A DNA stretch of 64,000 nt, taken from NCBI RefSeq assembly GCF_004854025.1, contig NZ_STGM01000001.1, forward strand, positions 496,001-560,000, read 5' to 3'. The notes under the pieces were generated by a model that was not told the DNA's origin, searched no databases, and worked only from the letters and a program-made list of their open reading frames with translations. This stretch comes from Microbacterium hydrothermale. GTDB taxonomy: Bacteria; Actinomycetota; Actinomycetes; Actinomycetales; Microbacteriaceae. Shown here piece after piece: positions 21,367 to 30,521 of the stretch (the first letter of the stretch is position 1; every line of letters begins with the position of its first letter). A program made the position numbers and the translations under genes.

Positions 21367-23316
21367 ATGGCTCTCCTACCCGGCATCCACGGACCCCGTG
21401 ACCTCGACGCCCTGACTTCCGACGAGCTGCGTCAACTGGCCGCGGAGGTGCGGTCCTTCCTCGTCGAGAACGTGGCCCGCACCGGCGGCCACCTCGGACC
21501 GAACCTCGGCGTGGTCGAGCTCACGATCGCTCTCCACAAGGTCTTCGATTCACCCGCCGACCCCATCATCTTCGACACCGGGCACCAGTCCTACGTGCAC
21601 AAGATCCTGACCGGCCGTCAGGACTTCGAGAAGCTCCGCTCGCGCGGGGGTCTCGCGGGCTACCCGCAGCGCTCCGAGAGCGAGCACGACGTCGTCGAGT
21701 CGTCGCACGCCTCCAGTTCGCTCAGCTGGGCCGACGGCGTCTCGCGGGCCTTCAGCCGCACCGGTCGCCGCGACCGCCACGTCGTCGCCGTCGTCGGCGA
21801 CGGCGCTCTCACCGGTGGGATGACGTGGGAGGCGCTGAACAACATCAGCGACGACAACGACCGCAACCTCGTCATCGTGGTCAACGACAACGGCCGCTCC
21901 TACGCCCCCACGATCGGCGGCATGGCGCGCTACCTCAACCGCGTGCGCACGAATGAGGCGTACCGCACCCTGCACCGCGGCTCCGACACGCTCTTCCGCC
22001 GTCTCGGGCCCGCCGCCCGCGCGGTGTACCGCGGCGTCCGCGGCGGAACGCACGGCTTCCTGTCACGCTTCACGAACAACGAGGCGCTGTACAGCAACCT
22101 CGACATCAAATACCTCGGTCCCATCGACGGCCACGACTTCGAGTCGCTCATCGAGACGCTCGAGCTGGCCAAGTCGTACGGCGCGCCCGTCATCGTGCAC
22201 GCCATCACCGACAAGGGCAGCGGATACGCGCCCGCGATGAGCGACGAAGCCGATCAGTTCCACGCCGTGGGCAAGATCGACCCGATCACCGGCGAGGCGC
22301 TCGGCTCGGGCGGCGGTCCGCAGTGGACCGACGTGTTCGCCGACGAACTGGTCGCGGTCGGTGCCGAACGCGACGACGTCATCGCCATGACCGCCGCGAT
22401 GCTGCGTCCCACAGGTCTGCAGAAGTTCGCGGAGCGCTTCCCCGAGCGCGTGTACGACGTCGGGATCGCGGAGCAGCACGCGGTGGCATCCGCCGCCGGT
22501 CTCGCCTTCGGAGGCCTGCACCCGGTCGTCGCCATCTACGCCACGTTCATGAACCGCGCGTTCGATCAGGTCATGATGGACGTCGCCCTGCACAAGGCCG
22601 GGGTGACCTTCGTGCTCGACCGGGCCGGCGTCACCGGTCCCGACGGCCCGAGCCACCACGGCATCTGGGACCTCGCGATGCTGCAGCTGGTCCCCGGCAT
22701 CCGCATCGCCGCTCCGCGCGACGCCGCGCGCCTGCGCGAGGTGTTCCGCGAGGCCACCGCCGTCGAGGACGCGCCGACCGTCGTGCGCTACCCCAAGGGC
22801 AAGGTCAACGACGACGTCGAGGCGATCGAGCGTCTGCACGACGGCGTCGACGTGCTGAGTCGCGGCTCGAGCGAAGACGTGCTCCTCGTGGGCATCGGAC
22901 CGATGGTCCATCTCGCGCTGGAGGTCGCGGAGCGACTGAAGGCGCAGGGCATCGGTGCCACGGTGATCGATCCGCGCTGGGCCATTCCGGTGCAGCCGTC
23001 GATCGTCGACCTGGCCCGCGAGCACCGTCTCGTGATCACGATCGAGGACGGCATCCGCGTCGGCGGTGTCGGCACGCGCGTGCGCCAGGTTCTGCGCGAG
23101 GCCGGCGTCGACACGGCGGTCGACGAGCTCGGCATCCCCGACGAGTTCATCGATCACGCCACGCGCGAGCAGATCCTCGAGGATGCCGGACTCACGGCGT
23201 CCAAGATCGCCCACGACGTCGTGGCGCAGGTCCTCGGTACCCGCATCCCCATGGCCCGTCAGACTCCGACCGGCTCGATCCCGACGATCGAGGAGTGGGA
23301 GAAGTCCCGGCCGTAA
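21367..23316 (+). CDS. dxs: 1-deoxy-D-xylulose-5-phosphate synthase
   Basis: Thiamine-diphosphate enzyme condensing pyruvate and glyceraldehyde 3-phosphate, first step of the MEP isoprenoid pathway. Length 649 is normal. Landmarks in order: GGHLGPNLGVVELTIALH, TGHQSYVHKILTGR, ThDP motif GDGALTGGMTWEALNN, then the pyrimidine domain with YDVGIAEQHAVASAAGLA and DRAGVTGPDGPSHHG. A strong AGAGGAGT site precedes the ATG. It is monocistronic between two terminators, as far as the sequence shows. Confidence 0.97.
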   Translation: MALLPGIHGPRDLDALTSDELRQLAAEVRSFLVENVARTGGHLGPNLGVVELTIALHKVFDSPADPIIFDTGHQSYVHKILTGRQDFEKLRSRGGLAGYPQRSESEHDVVESSHASSSLSWADGVSRAFSRTGRRDRHVVAVVGDGALTGGMTWEALNNISDDNDRNLVIVVNDNGRSYAPTIGGMARYLNRVRTNEAYRTLHRGSDTLFRRLGPAARAVYRGVRGGTHGFLSRFTNNEALYSNLDIKYLGPIDGHDFESLIETLELAKSYGAPVIVHAITDKGSGYAPAMSDEADQFHAVGKIDPITGEALGSGGGPQWTDVFADELVAVGAERDDVIAMTAAMLRPTGLQKFAERFPERVYDVGIAEQHAVASAAGLAFGGLHPVVAIYATFMNRAFDQVMMDVALHKAGVTFVLDRAGVTGPDGPSHHGIWDLAMLQLVPGIRIAAPRDAARLREVFREATAVEDAPTVVRYPKGKVNDDVEAIERLHDGVDVLSRGSSEDVLLVGIGPMVHLALEVAERLKAQGIGATVIDPRWAIPVQPSIVDLAREHRLVITIEDGIRVGGVGTRVRQVLREAGVDTAVDELGIPDEFIDHATREQILEDAGLTASKIAHDVVAQVLGTRIPMARQTPTGSIPTIEEWEKSRP

Positions 23317-23326
23317 GGGCGTGACG

Positions 23327-23358
23327 AAGGGGCCGGGATCGTGAGATCCCGGCCCCTT
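23327..23358 (+). terminator. Terminator of dxs
   Basis: AAGGGGCCGGGATC (23327-23340) pairs perfectly with GATCCCGGCCCCTT (23345-23358) over a 4-nt loop, and TCCTCAT follows. Confidence 0.85.
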
Positions 23359-23480
23359 CCTCATGAGCCCCACCGCGCGAGAACAGGCGATGATTCCAGA
23401 ACACGCCTCGCCCGCCGAGCCCCGTCCTGTCCCCGGACGATCTCCTGTCGCGGAGCGCTGCCCCTCACCTCGCACAGATG

Positions 23481-23516
23481 ACGACGGCGCCGCCCCCTCG
23501 GGGACGGCGCCGTCGT
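23481..23516 (-). terminator. Terminator of the beta-oxidation operon
   Basis: ACGACGGCGCCG (23481-23492) pairs with CGGCGCCGTCGT (23505-23516). It lies 13 bp past the end of the minus-strand fadJ-type gene. Confidence 0.75.
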
Positions 23517-23529
23517 TGTGTGCGGGGCC

Positions 23530-25683
23530 TCAGGCTCCGATGCCGCGGATGGGCGGGTGGTGGAACGTGTCGCCGAAGGCGCGCTGCGACGCCCCCTCGC
23601 GGTCGAGGTAGGGCGAGGCCCCACCGTCGATGAAGGGCCAGCCGGCGCCGAGGATGAGGCACAGGTCGATGTCCTGCACCTCGGGGACCACGCCCTCATC
23701 GAGCATGATCTTGATCTCCTGCGCGAGACCGTCCTGCACGCGGGCGAGGATCGTCTCGGGCGCGACCGGGGTCTTTCCGGTGACGAGCACCTTCTGCGCG
23801 GCCTTGGTCCAGCCGGTCACGCGACCGCCCTTGTCCTTCTCGACGACCTCCGGGAGGGCCGCGAGCTCGTGGAAGTTCTCCGACGAGAAGAACCGGTCGG
23901 GGAAGGCGTGCGCCATCGTGTCCTGCACGTGCGCCGCGACCTTCCAGCCGACCAGGTCGATCAGCTGGAACGGTCCCATCGGCAGTCCGAGGGGAGCGAA
24001 CGCCTTCTCGACGACCGTGAGGGGCGTGCCCTCGTACACCGCGCGCGCCGCCTCGCCCATGACCTTCGCCAGCAGGCGGTTCACGACGAAGCCCGGGGCG
24101 TCGGCGGTGAGCACCGCGTTCTTGCCGAGACCCTTCGCGACCACGAACGCCGTCGAGAGCGCGGCGTCGGAGGTGGCATCCGTCTTGACGACCTCGATGA
24201 GCGGCATGACCGCGACGGGGTTGAAGAAGTGGAAGCCCACGAGCCGTTCGGGGTTCTTCAGCACCGAGCCGATCTCGGCGACCGAGAGCGACGAGGTGTT
24301 GGTGGCGAGGATCGCGTCGTCGGCGACGATCTTCTCGATCGCGCTGAAGACCTCCTGCTTGACGCCGACCTCTTCGAACACGGCCTCGATCACGAAGTCG
24401 CAGTCGGCGAACTCGTTGCGATCGGTCGTGCCGTGCACGAGCGCGCGGAGCTGGTTGGCGGTGTCGCCGTCGAGGCGGCCCTTGGCCTCGAGCTTGCCGA
24501 TCTCTTCGCGAATGGATGCCACGCCCTTGTCGACCCGACCCTGGTCGAGGTCGGTGATGATCACGGGCACCCGGAGCTTGCGCACGAACAGCAGCGCGAA
24601 CTGCGAGGCCATGAGGCCCGCGCCGATCACGCCGACCTTCGTGACCTTCTTCGCGAGCGCCTTGTCGGGAGCCCCGACGGGACGCTTCGCGCGCTTCTGC
24701 ACGAGGTCGAAGGCGTACATGGATGCCGCGAACTGGTCGCCCGTGATCAGGTCGGCCAGCGCCTCGTCCTCGCGGGCGAAGCCCTCGGCCTTGGTGCCGC
24801 TCTTCGCCTTGTCGAGCAGATCGAGCGCGACGTAGGGGGAGCGGGGCACGGTGCCGATCTTCGACTCGAGCATGCCGCGCGCCATCTTGATCGCGATGGG
24901 CCACTTGGTCAGGCGCTCGAGCTTGCCGGGCTCGTTCTTGCGCTCGACCTTCACGCGGCCGGTGAGCACGCCATCGGCCCACCGCAGCGAGTCCTCGAGG
25001 TAGCTGGCCGCCGGGAAGATGGCATCCATGATCCCGAGGTCGAACGCCTGCTGCGGCTTGAGCATGCGGTTCTGCTTGAGCGGATTCGAGATGACGGCCT
25101 CGAGCGCGTTCTCGATGCCGATGAGGTTCGGCAGCAGGTAGGCGCCACCCCAGCCGGGGATGATGCCGAGGAACACCTCGGGCAGCGCGACGGCCGCCGC
25201 GGAGGCGTCGACCGTGCGGTACGTCGAGTTGAGCGCGATCTCGAGCCCGCCGCCGAGGGCGAGGCCGTTGACGAACGCGAACGAGGGCACGCCCAGCTCG
25301 GAGAGCGAGCCGATCACCTGGTGGCCGCGCTGCGCGATGAGGCGGGCGACGTCCTTGGAGGGCAGCTTCGCGACGTCGGACAGATCGGCGCCGGCGGCGA
25401 GGATGTACTGCTTGCCGGTGATCGCCACGGCGTGGATCTCTCCCGCCGCTGCGCGACGCTTGAGCGTCGCGAGGGTCTCGCCGAGCTCGGCGAGGGTCGC
25501 CGGGCCCAGCGTGTTGGGACGCGTGTGGTCGCGGCCGTTGTCGAGCGTGACCAGCGCGAGCACGTTGCCCGAGGGCAGACGCACGTCGCGGACGGGGGAG
25601 TGGGTGATCACCTCGTCGCCGGTGAGGGCGTCGAGGGGCGAGAAGTCGATGTCCGCGTAGGCGCGGGAGATGTCGTCGGTCAC
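23530..25683 (-). CDS. Multifunctional fatty-acid oxidation protein (enoyl-CoA hydratase / 3-hydroxyacyl-CoA dehydrogenase)
   Basis: A 717-residue FadJ/FadB-type alpha subunit of beta-oxidation. Residues about 35-230 are a crotonase domain (AAGADLSDVAKLPSK; NGLALGGGLEIALNS oxyanion-hole region). From about residue 340 comes the NAD-binding dehydrogenase, KVGVIGAGLMASQFALLF, with NTSSLSVAEIG, FHFFNPVAVMPLIEVV (catalytic His) and APGFVVNRLLAKVMGEA. The GTG at 25683 overlaps the thiolase stop by 4 bp, so the thiolase comes first and both halves of the trifunctional complex are made together. Chain-length preference cannot be read from sequence. Confidence 0.92.
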   Translation of the reverse strand: MTDDISRAYADIDFSPLDALTGDEVITHSPVRDVRLPSGNVLALVTLDNGRDHTRPNTLGPATLAELGETLATLKRRAAAGEIHAVAITGKQYILAAGADLSDVAKLPSKDVARLIAQRGHQVIGSLSELGVPSFAFVNGLALGGGLEIALNSTYRTVDASAAAVALPEVFLGIIPGWGGAYLLPNLIGIENALEAVISNPLKQNRMLKPQQAFDLGIMDAIFPAASYLEDSLRWADGVLTGRVKVERKNEPGKLERLTKWPIAIKMARGMLESKIGTVPRSPYVALDLLDKAKSGTKAEGFAREDEALADLITGDQFAASMYAFDLVQKRAKRPVGAPDKALAKKVTKVGVIGAGLMASQFALLFVRKLRVPVIITDLDQGRVDKGVASIREEIGKLEAKGRLDGDTANQLRALVHGTTDRNEFADCDFVIEAVFEEVGVKQEVFSAIEKIVADDAILATNTSSLSVAEIGSVLKNPERLVGFHFFNPVAVMPLIEVVKTDATSDAALSTAFVVAKGLGKNAVLTADAPGFVVNRLLAKVMGEAARAVYEGTPLTVVEKAFAPLGLPMGPFQLIDLVGWKVAAHVQDTMAHAFPDRFFSSENFHELAALPEVVEKDKGGRVTGWTKAAQKVLVTGKTPVAPETILARVQDGLAQEIKIMLDEGVVPEVQDIDLCLILGAGWPFIDGGASPYLDREGASQRAFGDTFHHPPIRGIGA

Positions 25684-26888
25684 TTGCGCTTCTTCTTTCC
25701 GTCGAAGAACGGGTTCTCCCAGATGACCGAGCCCCCCTGGCCCAGGCCCACGCACATCGCGGTGAGGCCGTAGCGCACGTCGGGACGCTCGGCGAACTGG
25801 GCCGCGAGCTGGATCATGAGACGCACACCGGATGCCGCGAGCGGGTGGCCCAGGGCGATCGCCCCGCCCCACGGGTTGACGCGGGGGTCGTCGTCGGCGA
25901 TGCCGAAGTGATCGAGCAGCGAGATGACCTGGATCGCGAACGCCTCGTTGAGCTCGAAGAGCCCGATGTCGTCGATCGTGAGTCCGGCCTTCTTCAGCGC
26001 CTTCTCGGTCGAGGGGATCGGACCGATGCCCATGATCTCGGGCTCGACGCCGGCGAAGGCGAACGACACCATGCGCATCTTGGGGGCGAGACCGAACTCC
26101 TTCACCGCGTCGGCACCGGCGAGGAGGCTGATGGTCGCCCCGTCGGTGAGCGGCGACGAGGTGCCCGCGGTCACGCGCCCGTGCGGCCGGAAGGGGGTCT
26201 TGAGGGTCGCGAGACCCTCGACCGTGGTCTCGGGGCGACGGCCCTCGTCCTCGGTCGCGAGTCCCCAGGCGCCCTCGGCGTCCTTGACGGCGACCGGGAC
26301 CAGATCGGGCTGGATCTTGCCGGCCTCGTACGCGGCCTGCACCTTGTGCTGGCTCGCGGCGCCGAAGCGGTCGGCGCGCTCCTTCGTCAGGTGGGGGAAC
26401 CGGTCGTGGATGCGCTCGGCGGTGACGCCCATGTTCAGCGCGCCCGGGTCGACGAGCTTCTCGGCCACGAAACGGGGGTTCGGATCGACGTTGCCGCCGA
26501 TGGGGTGACGACCCATGTGCTCGACACCGCCCGCGAGGGCGAGGTCGTACATGCCGACGCCGATCGAGGCGCCCATCGTCGTCACGCTCGTCATGGCGCC
26601 GGCGCACATGCGCTCGATCGCCAGACCCGGCACCGTCATCGGCAGACCCGCGAGGATCGCCGCGGTGCGGCCCAGGGTCAGGCCCTGGTCACCCGTCTGC
26701 GACGTCGCGGCGATCGCCACGTCGTCGATCCGGTCCTTCGGCACGTCGCCGTTGCGCTCCATCAACCCGATGATCGCCTTGACGACCAGGTCGTCGGCGC
26801 GGGTGTTCCAGTACATGCCCTTCTCGCCGGCGCGCCCGAAGGGGGTGCGCATTCCGTCGACGAAGAAGACGTCCGTCATCTCGGCCAC
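25680..26888 (-). CDS. Acetyl-CoA C-acyltransferase (thiolase)
   Basis: The last step of beta-oxidation, thiolytic cleavage of 3-ketoacyl-CoA. The nucleophilic cysteine is in ERMCAGAMTSVTTMG, the catalytic His in NPWGGAIALGHPLAASG, and the second Cys in AMCVGLGQGGSVIWENP. Length of about 400 residues is typical. I used the GTG at 26888 (reading MAEMTDVFF), with GGAGG about 4 nt upstream; the ATG at 26879 is a good alternative with a 13-nt spacing. First gene of a two-gene operon with the FadJ-type subunit. Confidence 0.92.
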   Translation of the reverse strand: MAEMTDVFFVDGMRTPFGRAGEKGMYWNTRADDLVVKAIIGLMERNGDVPKDRIDDVAIAATSQTGDQGLTLGRTAAILAGLPMTVPGLAIERMCAGAMTSVTTMGASIGVGMYDLALAGGVEHMGRHPIGGNVDPNPRFVAEKLVDPGALNMGVTAERIHDRFPHLTKERADRFGAASQHKVQAAYEAGKIQPDLVPVAVKDAEGAWGLATEDEGRRPETTVEGLATLKTPFRPHGRVTAGTSSPLTDGATISLLAGADAVKEFGLAPKMRMVSFAFAGVEPEIMGIGPIPSTEKALKKAGLTIDDIGLFELNEAFAIQVISLLDHFGIADDDPRVNPWGGAIALGHPLAASGVRLMIQLAAQFAERPDVRYGLTAMCVGLGQGGSVIWENPFFDGKKKRK

Positions 26889-26959
26889 TCTGCCTCCATA
26901 GTTTGGGATCACCCCAGCCTAGGAAGCGGGATCGAGCACCGGGAATCGGTTGTCCGAAC

Positions 26960-28156
26960 CTACGAAGTCGCCTCCCCGGCATCCGGATCGTCGTTGACGG
27001 AAGCTACAAAGCTATCGGCGATCACCTGTGCGGTCTGCTCAATCTGCCAGGGCCGCGCTCCGAGCTCCGCGAGGGCCGCTCCGATCGCCTCCGACGTCAC
27101 CTCGGCCGGGGGAGCCCACGCGACACGGCGCAGCGTCTCGGGGGTGAGGAGGTTCTCGGTCGGCATCCGCAGCTCTTCCGCGCGTGCTTCGACAGCCGGT
27201 CGCGCCGCCTTCAGGCGACGGTCGGCCTCGGGATTGCGGTCCGCCCACGCGCGGGGCGGGGGGAGCGTGTCGCTGGGCACGCGATCGGCCGGCAGATCGG
27301 TCGACTCCCGCCCCTCGACGATCGCGTTCCACCAGCGGTCCAGCTGCGTCCGGGACGCGCGGCCGTTGAACTCCTTGACACCGGCCAGCGCCTGCTTGCT
27401 CGCGGGATCGGCGAGCACGGCGGCCACCAGCGCGCGATCGGGGACCAGCCGCCCGGGGGCCACATCCTGCTCGCGGGCGTAGTCCTCGCGGGCCTGCCAC
27501 AGCGAGCGCGCGACCGCGAGGGAGCGGCGGCCCCGCACGGTGTGCAGTCCGCTCAACCGCCGCCAGGGGTCGTCGCGCGGGGGCTTGGGCTCGCGGTCGA
27601 GCACCGCCTGGAACTCCTGGCGGGCGAACTCGGTCTTGCCCTGCTCGTCGAGCTCGGCCACGAGCACGTCGCGCACGTCGACGAGGTGCTCGACGTCGAG
27701 ACCGGCGTATTCGAGCCAGGATGCCGGGAGGGGGCGCGTCGACCAGTCCGCGGCCGAGTGCGCCTTGGCGAGGGTGATGCCGAGCGTCTGCTCGACGACG
27801 GCACCCAGCCCGACCCGCTCGTGCCCGAGGAGGCGCGAGCCCAGCTCGGTGTCGAAGATCACCGGCGGCTCGAGACCGCGCTCGCGCAGCGACGGCAGGT
27901 CCTGGCTGGCCGCGTGGAAGACCCACTCGGTCTCGCCGATCGCCTCCTGCAGGGGGGAGAAGTCCTCGATCGTCGTGGGGTCGAAGAGGAACACCCCGGC
28001 ATCCCGACGGAACACCTGGATGAGATAGGCGCGCTGCGAATAACGGAAGCCCGAGGCCCGCTCGACGTCGACCGCGACCGGCCCCGTCCCGGCGGCCAGC
28101 GCCTCGCACGCGGCACGGAACCGCGCGGCATCCTCGATCACGATGTACTCAACCAC
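26960..28156 (-). CDS. rnd: Ribonuclease D-type 3'-5' exonuclease with HRDC domain
   Basis: A 398-residue DEDD exonuclease, probably in tRNA or structured RNA 3' trimming. Exo motifs are VAVDVERASGF (Exo I, D-x-E), VFHAASQDLPSL (Exo II) and EYAGLDVEHLVDVRDVL (Exo III, DEDDy type). An HRDC domain follows around residues 210-290 (LWQAREDYAREQDVAPGRL...). The GTG at 28156 overlaps the end of the DUF3000 gene by 8 bp, indicating an operon. This DUF3000-rnd pairing is common in actinobacteria, often beside dxs as here. Confidence 0.9.
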   Translation of the reverse strand: MVEYIVIEDAARFRAACEALAAGTGPVAVDVERASGFRYSQRAYLIQVFRRDAGVFLFDPTTIEDFSPLQEAIGETEWVFHAASQDLPSLRERGLEPPVIFDTELGSRLLGHERVGLGAVVEQTLGITLAKAHSAADWSTRPLPASWLEYAGLDVEHLVDVRDVLVAELDEQGKTEFARQEFQAVLDREPKPPRDDPWRRLSGLHTVRGRRSLAVARSLWQAREDYAREQDVAPGRLVPDRALVAAVLADPASKQALAGVKEFNGRASRTQLDRWWNAIVEGRESTDLPADRVPSDTLPPPRAWADRNPEADRRLKAARPAVEARAEELRMPTENLLTPETLRRVAWAPPAEVTSEAIGAALAELGARPWQIEQTAQVIADSFVASVNDDPDAGEATS

Positions 28157-28739
28157 GCGTGGGCCTCCGGGCTCCGAACACGGCAACGCCCTCCGACCCC
28201 GGGGGGAGGCCGGCGAGCATGCACACGAGCTCCGCCCACGCCTCGAGGTGCGGGCGGAAGGGACCGCGCGGCGACCATGACGCGCGAAGTTCGATCTGCG
28301 AACCCTCTCCCTGGGCGGCGAGGGCGCCGAAACCGGCGGAGAGGGTCTTCGTGGCGGTTCCCGACTCGGAATGCCGGTCGGCGCCGCGGGAGTCGAGCGC
28401 GTCGATCAACCACGACCAGGCGACCTCGGCCAGCAGCGGATCCACACCGATCTCGGGTTCCAGGGGGGCCTGCGCGAAGCAGACGATGCGCCACGCCCCG
28501 CCCCAGGGCTCGGGTTCCTCGGGGTCGTGCAGCAGGATGAAGCGGCCCGTTCCGAAGGGCGAATCGGTGGCGTGCTCCTCGGGACGCACATCACCGGCGA
28601 GGGCGAGCGAGAACGGAGCGAGACCGGCGGGCGAGGAGATCTCGCGGACCACCAGGTCGTCGCGGAACGTGGTGGCGCGGATCTCCTCGGCGGCACGCGC
28701 GAACGGTCCGGCGGCCTCCGCCGGGCGATGGTCACTCAC
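28149..28739 (-). CDS. DUF3000 family protein
   Basis: A 196-residue actinobacterial protein of unknown function. Family features seen: FARAAEEIRATTFRDDLVVREI, LAPFSLALAGDV, TGRFILLHDPEEPEPWGGAWRIV, DPLLAEVAWSWLIDAL with the aromatic pair, and AWAELVCMLAGLPPGSEGVA at the end. The GTG at 28739 is leaderless, 6 nt after a minus-strand TAGTCT. It is upstream of, and overlaps, rnd, and is divergent from an alpha/beta hydrolase. Confidence 0.88.
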   Translation of the reverse strand: MSDHRPAEAAGPFARAAEEIRATTFRDDLVVREISSPAGLAPFSLALAGDVRPEEHATDSPFGTGRFILLHDPEEPEPWGGAWRIVCFAQAPLEPEIGVDPLLAEVAWSWLIDALDSRGADRHSESGTATKTLSAGFGALAAQGEGSQIELRASWSPRGPFRPHLEAWAELVCMLAGLPPGSEGVAVFGARRPTRG

Positions 28740-28745
28740 GGCAGC

Positions 28746-28755
28746 AGACTAGAGT
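28746..28755. promoter_or_regulatory. Overlapping divergent -10 boxes
   Basis: Minus-strand TAGTCT (28751-28746) is 6 nt from the DUF3000 GTG. Plus-strand TAGAGT (28750-28755) is 9 nt from the ATG at 28765. The two overlap by 2 bp, so only one polymerase can bind at a time. Confidence 0.45.
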
Positions 28756-28764
28756 GAGGCCTCG

Positions 28765-29979
28765 ATGAACGCTCCCAGGCGCGCCGCGGGTCACCCCGCA
28801 TCGCGGCGCCGCATCACCGGTTTCCGCATCGCCCTCTCCACCCTGGGGGTCGCTTTCGCCGCCTCGGCGGGCGCGCTCGGCGCGGTCTCCCTGCGCGTGG
28901 CGCGAACGGTGGTGCGACCGGCCGGCCGACGGCCCGACACGCGCATCGTCCGCCTCGACGCGGCGGCGCAGACCATCACGCTCGCCCGGACGCCCGACAC
29001 GGCCCTGCCCGGTCGGTACGGCTTGTTCACGGTCGGCTCCGTCGAGTACCTGCGCCTCGGTTCCATCGTGGGCGACGACGAGACGACCGTCACCCGCAAG
29101 CTACTCACGCACGTCGCCGCCGATGGCGACCTCGCCCCCGAGGCCGCCTTCAGCGGGTGGTACTTCGACCAGCCGGGTCAGCTGCACCTGCCCATGCGCG
29201 ACGTCGACGTCGAGACCGGGGTGGGCGCCTGTCCCGCGTGGGAGTTCCCCGCCGCCGAGCCCACCGACGTGTGGGTCATCCAGGTGCACGGGCGCGGCAC
29301 GACGCGCGCCGAGACCCTGCGCGCCGTTCCGGTGTTCCACGCCCTGGGCATCACGAGCCTCGTCGTGTCGTACCGCAACGACGGCGACGCACCGGCGAGC
29401 CCCTCGGGCACCTACGCCCTGGGAGCGACGGAGTGGCGCGACCTCGACGCCGCCATCGGCTACGCCCGTCGCCAGGGCGCGCGGCGCGTCATCGTCATGG
29501 GCTGGTCGATGGGCGGCGCGCTCGCGCTCCAGGCCGCCCTCGAATCCCCGCACGGCGACGTCATCGCCGGTCTCGTGCTCGACTCTCCCGTCGTGGACTG
29601 GCGCACGGTCCTGTCCTTCCAGGGGCGCGCGATGCGCCTGCCGGCACCGGTGATCGCCCTGGCGCAGCGCACCATCCGTTCGGGGTGGGGAGCGGCGATG
29701 CTGCGAACCGGTGAACCGATCCCGCTCGACCGCCTCGACGTGGTCTCGCGTGCGCGGAGCCTGCGGCATCCGGTGCTCATCCTGCACAGCGACGACGACG
29801 GCTTCGTCCCCTCCGACGCCTCGCACGCCCTCGCCGCGGCGCGCCCCGACCTCGTCACGATGGAGACGTTCACCATCGCCCGTCACACCAAGCTGTGGAA
29901 CTACGACGAGACCCGCTGGTCGGAGGCCATCGCCCGTTGGGTCCGCGACCGGGGCCTCGCGCGCACCGGGAGCGAGTGA
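28765..29979 (+). CDS. Membrane-anchored alpha/beta hydrolase
   Basis: A 404-residue protein with one N-terminal hydrophobic helix (FRIALSTLGVAFAASAGALG) preceded by basic residues, so probably tethered with the hydrolase outside. A beta-rich region of about 110 residues follows, then an alpha/beta hydrolase core: nucleophile elbow VIVMGWSMGGALALQ, acid segment LILHSDDDGFVPSDAS, and terminal His in FTIARHTKLWNYDETRW. Substrate unknown. It is divergent from DUF3000 and ends before a palindrome. Confidence 0.85.
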   Translation: MNAPRRAAGHPASRRRITGFRIALSTLGVAFAASAGALGAVSLRVARTVVRPAGRRPDTRIVRLDAAAQTITLARTPDTALPGRYGLFTVGSVEYLRLGSIVGDDETTVTRKLLTHVAADGDLAPEAAFSGWYFDQPGQLHLPMRDVDVETGVGACPAWEFPAAEPTDVWVIQVHGRGTTRAETLRAVPVFHALGITSLVVSYRNDGDAPASPSGTYALGATEWRDLDAAIGYARRQGARRVIVMGWSMGGALALQAALESPHGDVIAGLVLDSPVVDWRTVLSFQGRAMRLPAPVIALAQRTIRSGWGAAMLRTGEPIPLDRLDVVSRARSLRHPVLILHSDDDGFVPSDASHALAAARPDLVTMETFTIARHTKLWNYDETRWSEAIARWVRDRGLARTGSE

Positions 29980-29990
29980 CCCGGATGCCG

Positions 29991-30008
29991 CGCGCCCGGC
30001 CGGGCGCG
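29991..30008 (+). terminator. GC palindrome between convergent genes
   Basis: CGCGCCCGG directly followed by CCGGGCGCG is a perfect 18-bp palindrome. It lacks a T run and a loop, so termination is only a guess. Confidence 0.35.
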
Positions 30009-30046
30009 GAGGCACGGGGCTCCGTACCCCGCCGGCGGCGGTGGGC

Positions 30047-30487
30047 TCAGGCGGCGCGCTTGGCGCGCACCTGGCGCTTCGCGCGCATGAGCATTCCGGT
30101 CATCCCCGCGATGCGCAGGGGACTGACCGCACGGGTGAGACCGATGCTCTGCGGGAAGTCGTCGGGGACGGCGAGCATCTCATCGGCACTCAACCCGGTG
30201 AGACCCTGCGCGAGGATGCTCGCGAACCCGCGGGTCGTGGGCGCCTCGGCGGGGGCCGTCGCGTGCATCGCGACGCGATCGTCGGCGTCGACCGTGACGA
30301 TGATGTAGACCGGCGACTGGCACTCGGCCACCCGCTCGGCGAGCTCGGGGTGGTCGGCGTACTCCGCGGGGACCTCGGGGAGCTCCTGCGAGAACTCCAG
30401 CAGCAGCTGCAGCCGATCGGGTTCGTCGAGCTCGAGGAACTCGTCGCGGATCTCGGCGAGACGGGCGGGGAGGGCGTGTTCGGACAT
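30047..30487 (-). CDS. sufE: SufE family sulfur acceptor protein
   Basis: A 146-residue SufE-type protein that accepts persulfide from a cysteine desulfurase or other donor. The acceptor cysteine is Cys56 in VAECQSPVYIIV, matching the family GCQS motif with Glu in place of Gly. The rest follows the family: RDEFLELDEPDRLQLLLEFS, then ADEMLAVPDDFPQSIGL. I chose the ATG at 30487 because GGAGG lies 9 nt upstream; the ATG at 30496 directly abuts that site. It follows a sulfurtransferase gene by 34 bp, so the two probably form a sulfur-relay operon, as in many actinobacteria. Confidence 0.88.
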   Translation of the reverse strand: MSEHALPARLAEIRDEFLELDEPDRLQLLLEFSQELPEVPAEYADHPELAERVAECQSPVYIIVTVDADDRVAMHATAPAEAPTTRGFASILAQGLTGLSADEMLAVPDDFPQSIGLTRAVSPLRIAGMTGMLMRAKRQVRAKRAA

Positions 30488-30521
30488 CCGTGTCATCCTC
30501 CCACGTCCCCCGCTCCCGGGC

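Noticed and set aside
23518..27482. Long plus-strand open frames opposite the beta-oxidation genes
   Set aside because: Translations are low-complexity and give no family motif, while the minus-strand genes show complete catalytic signatures.
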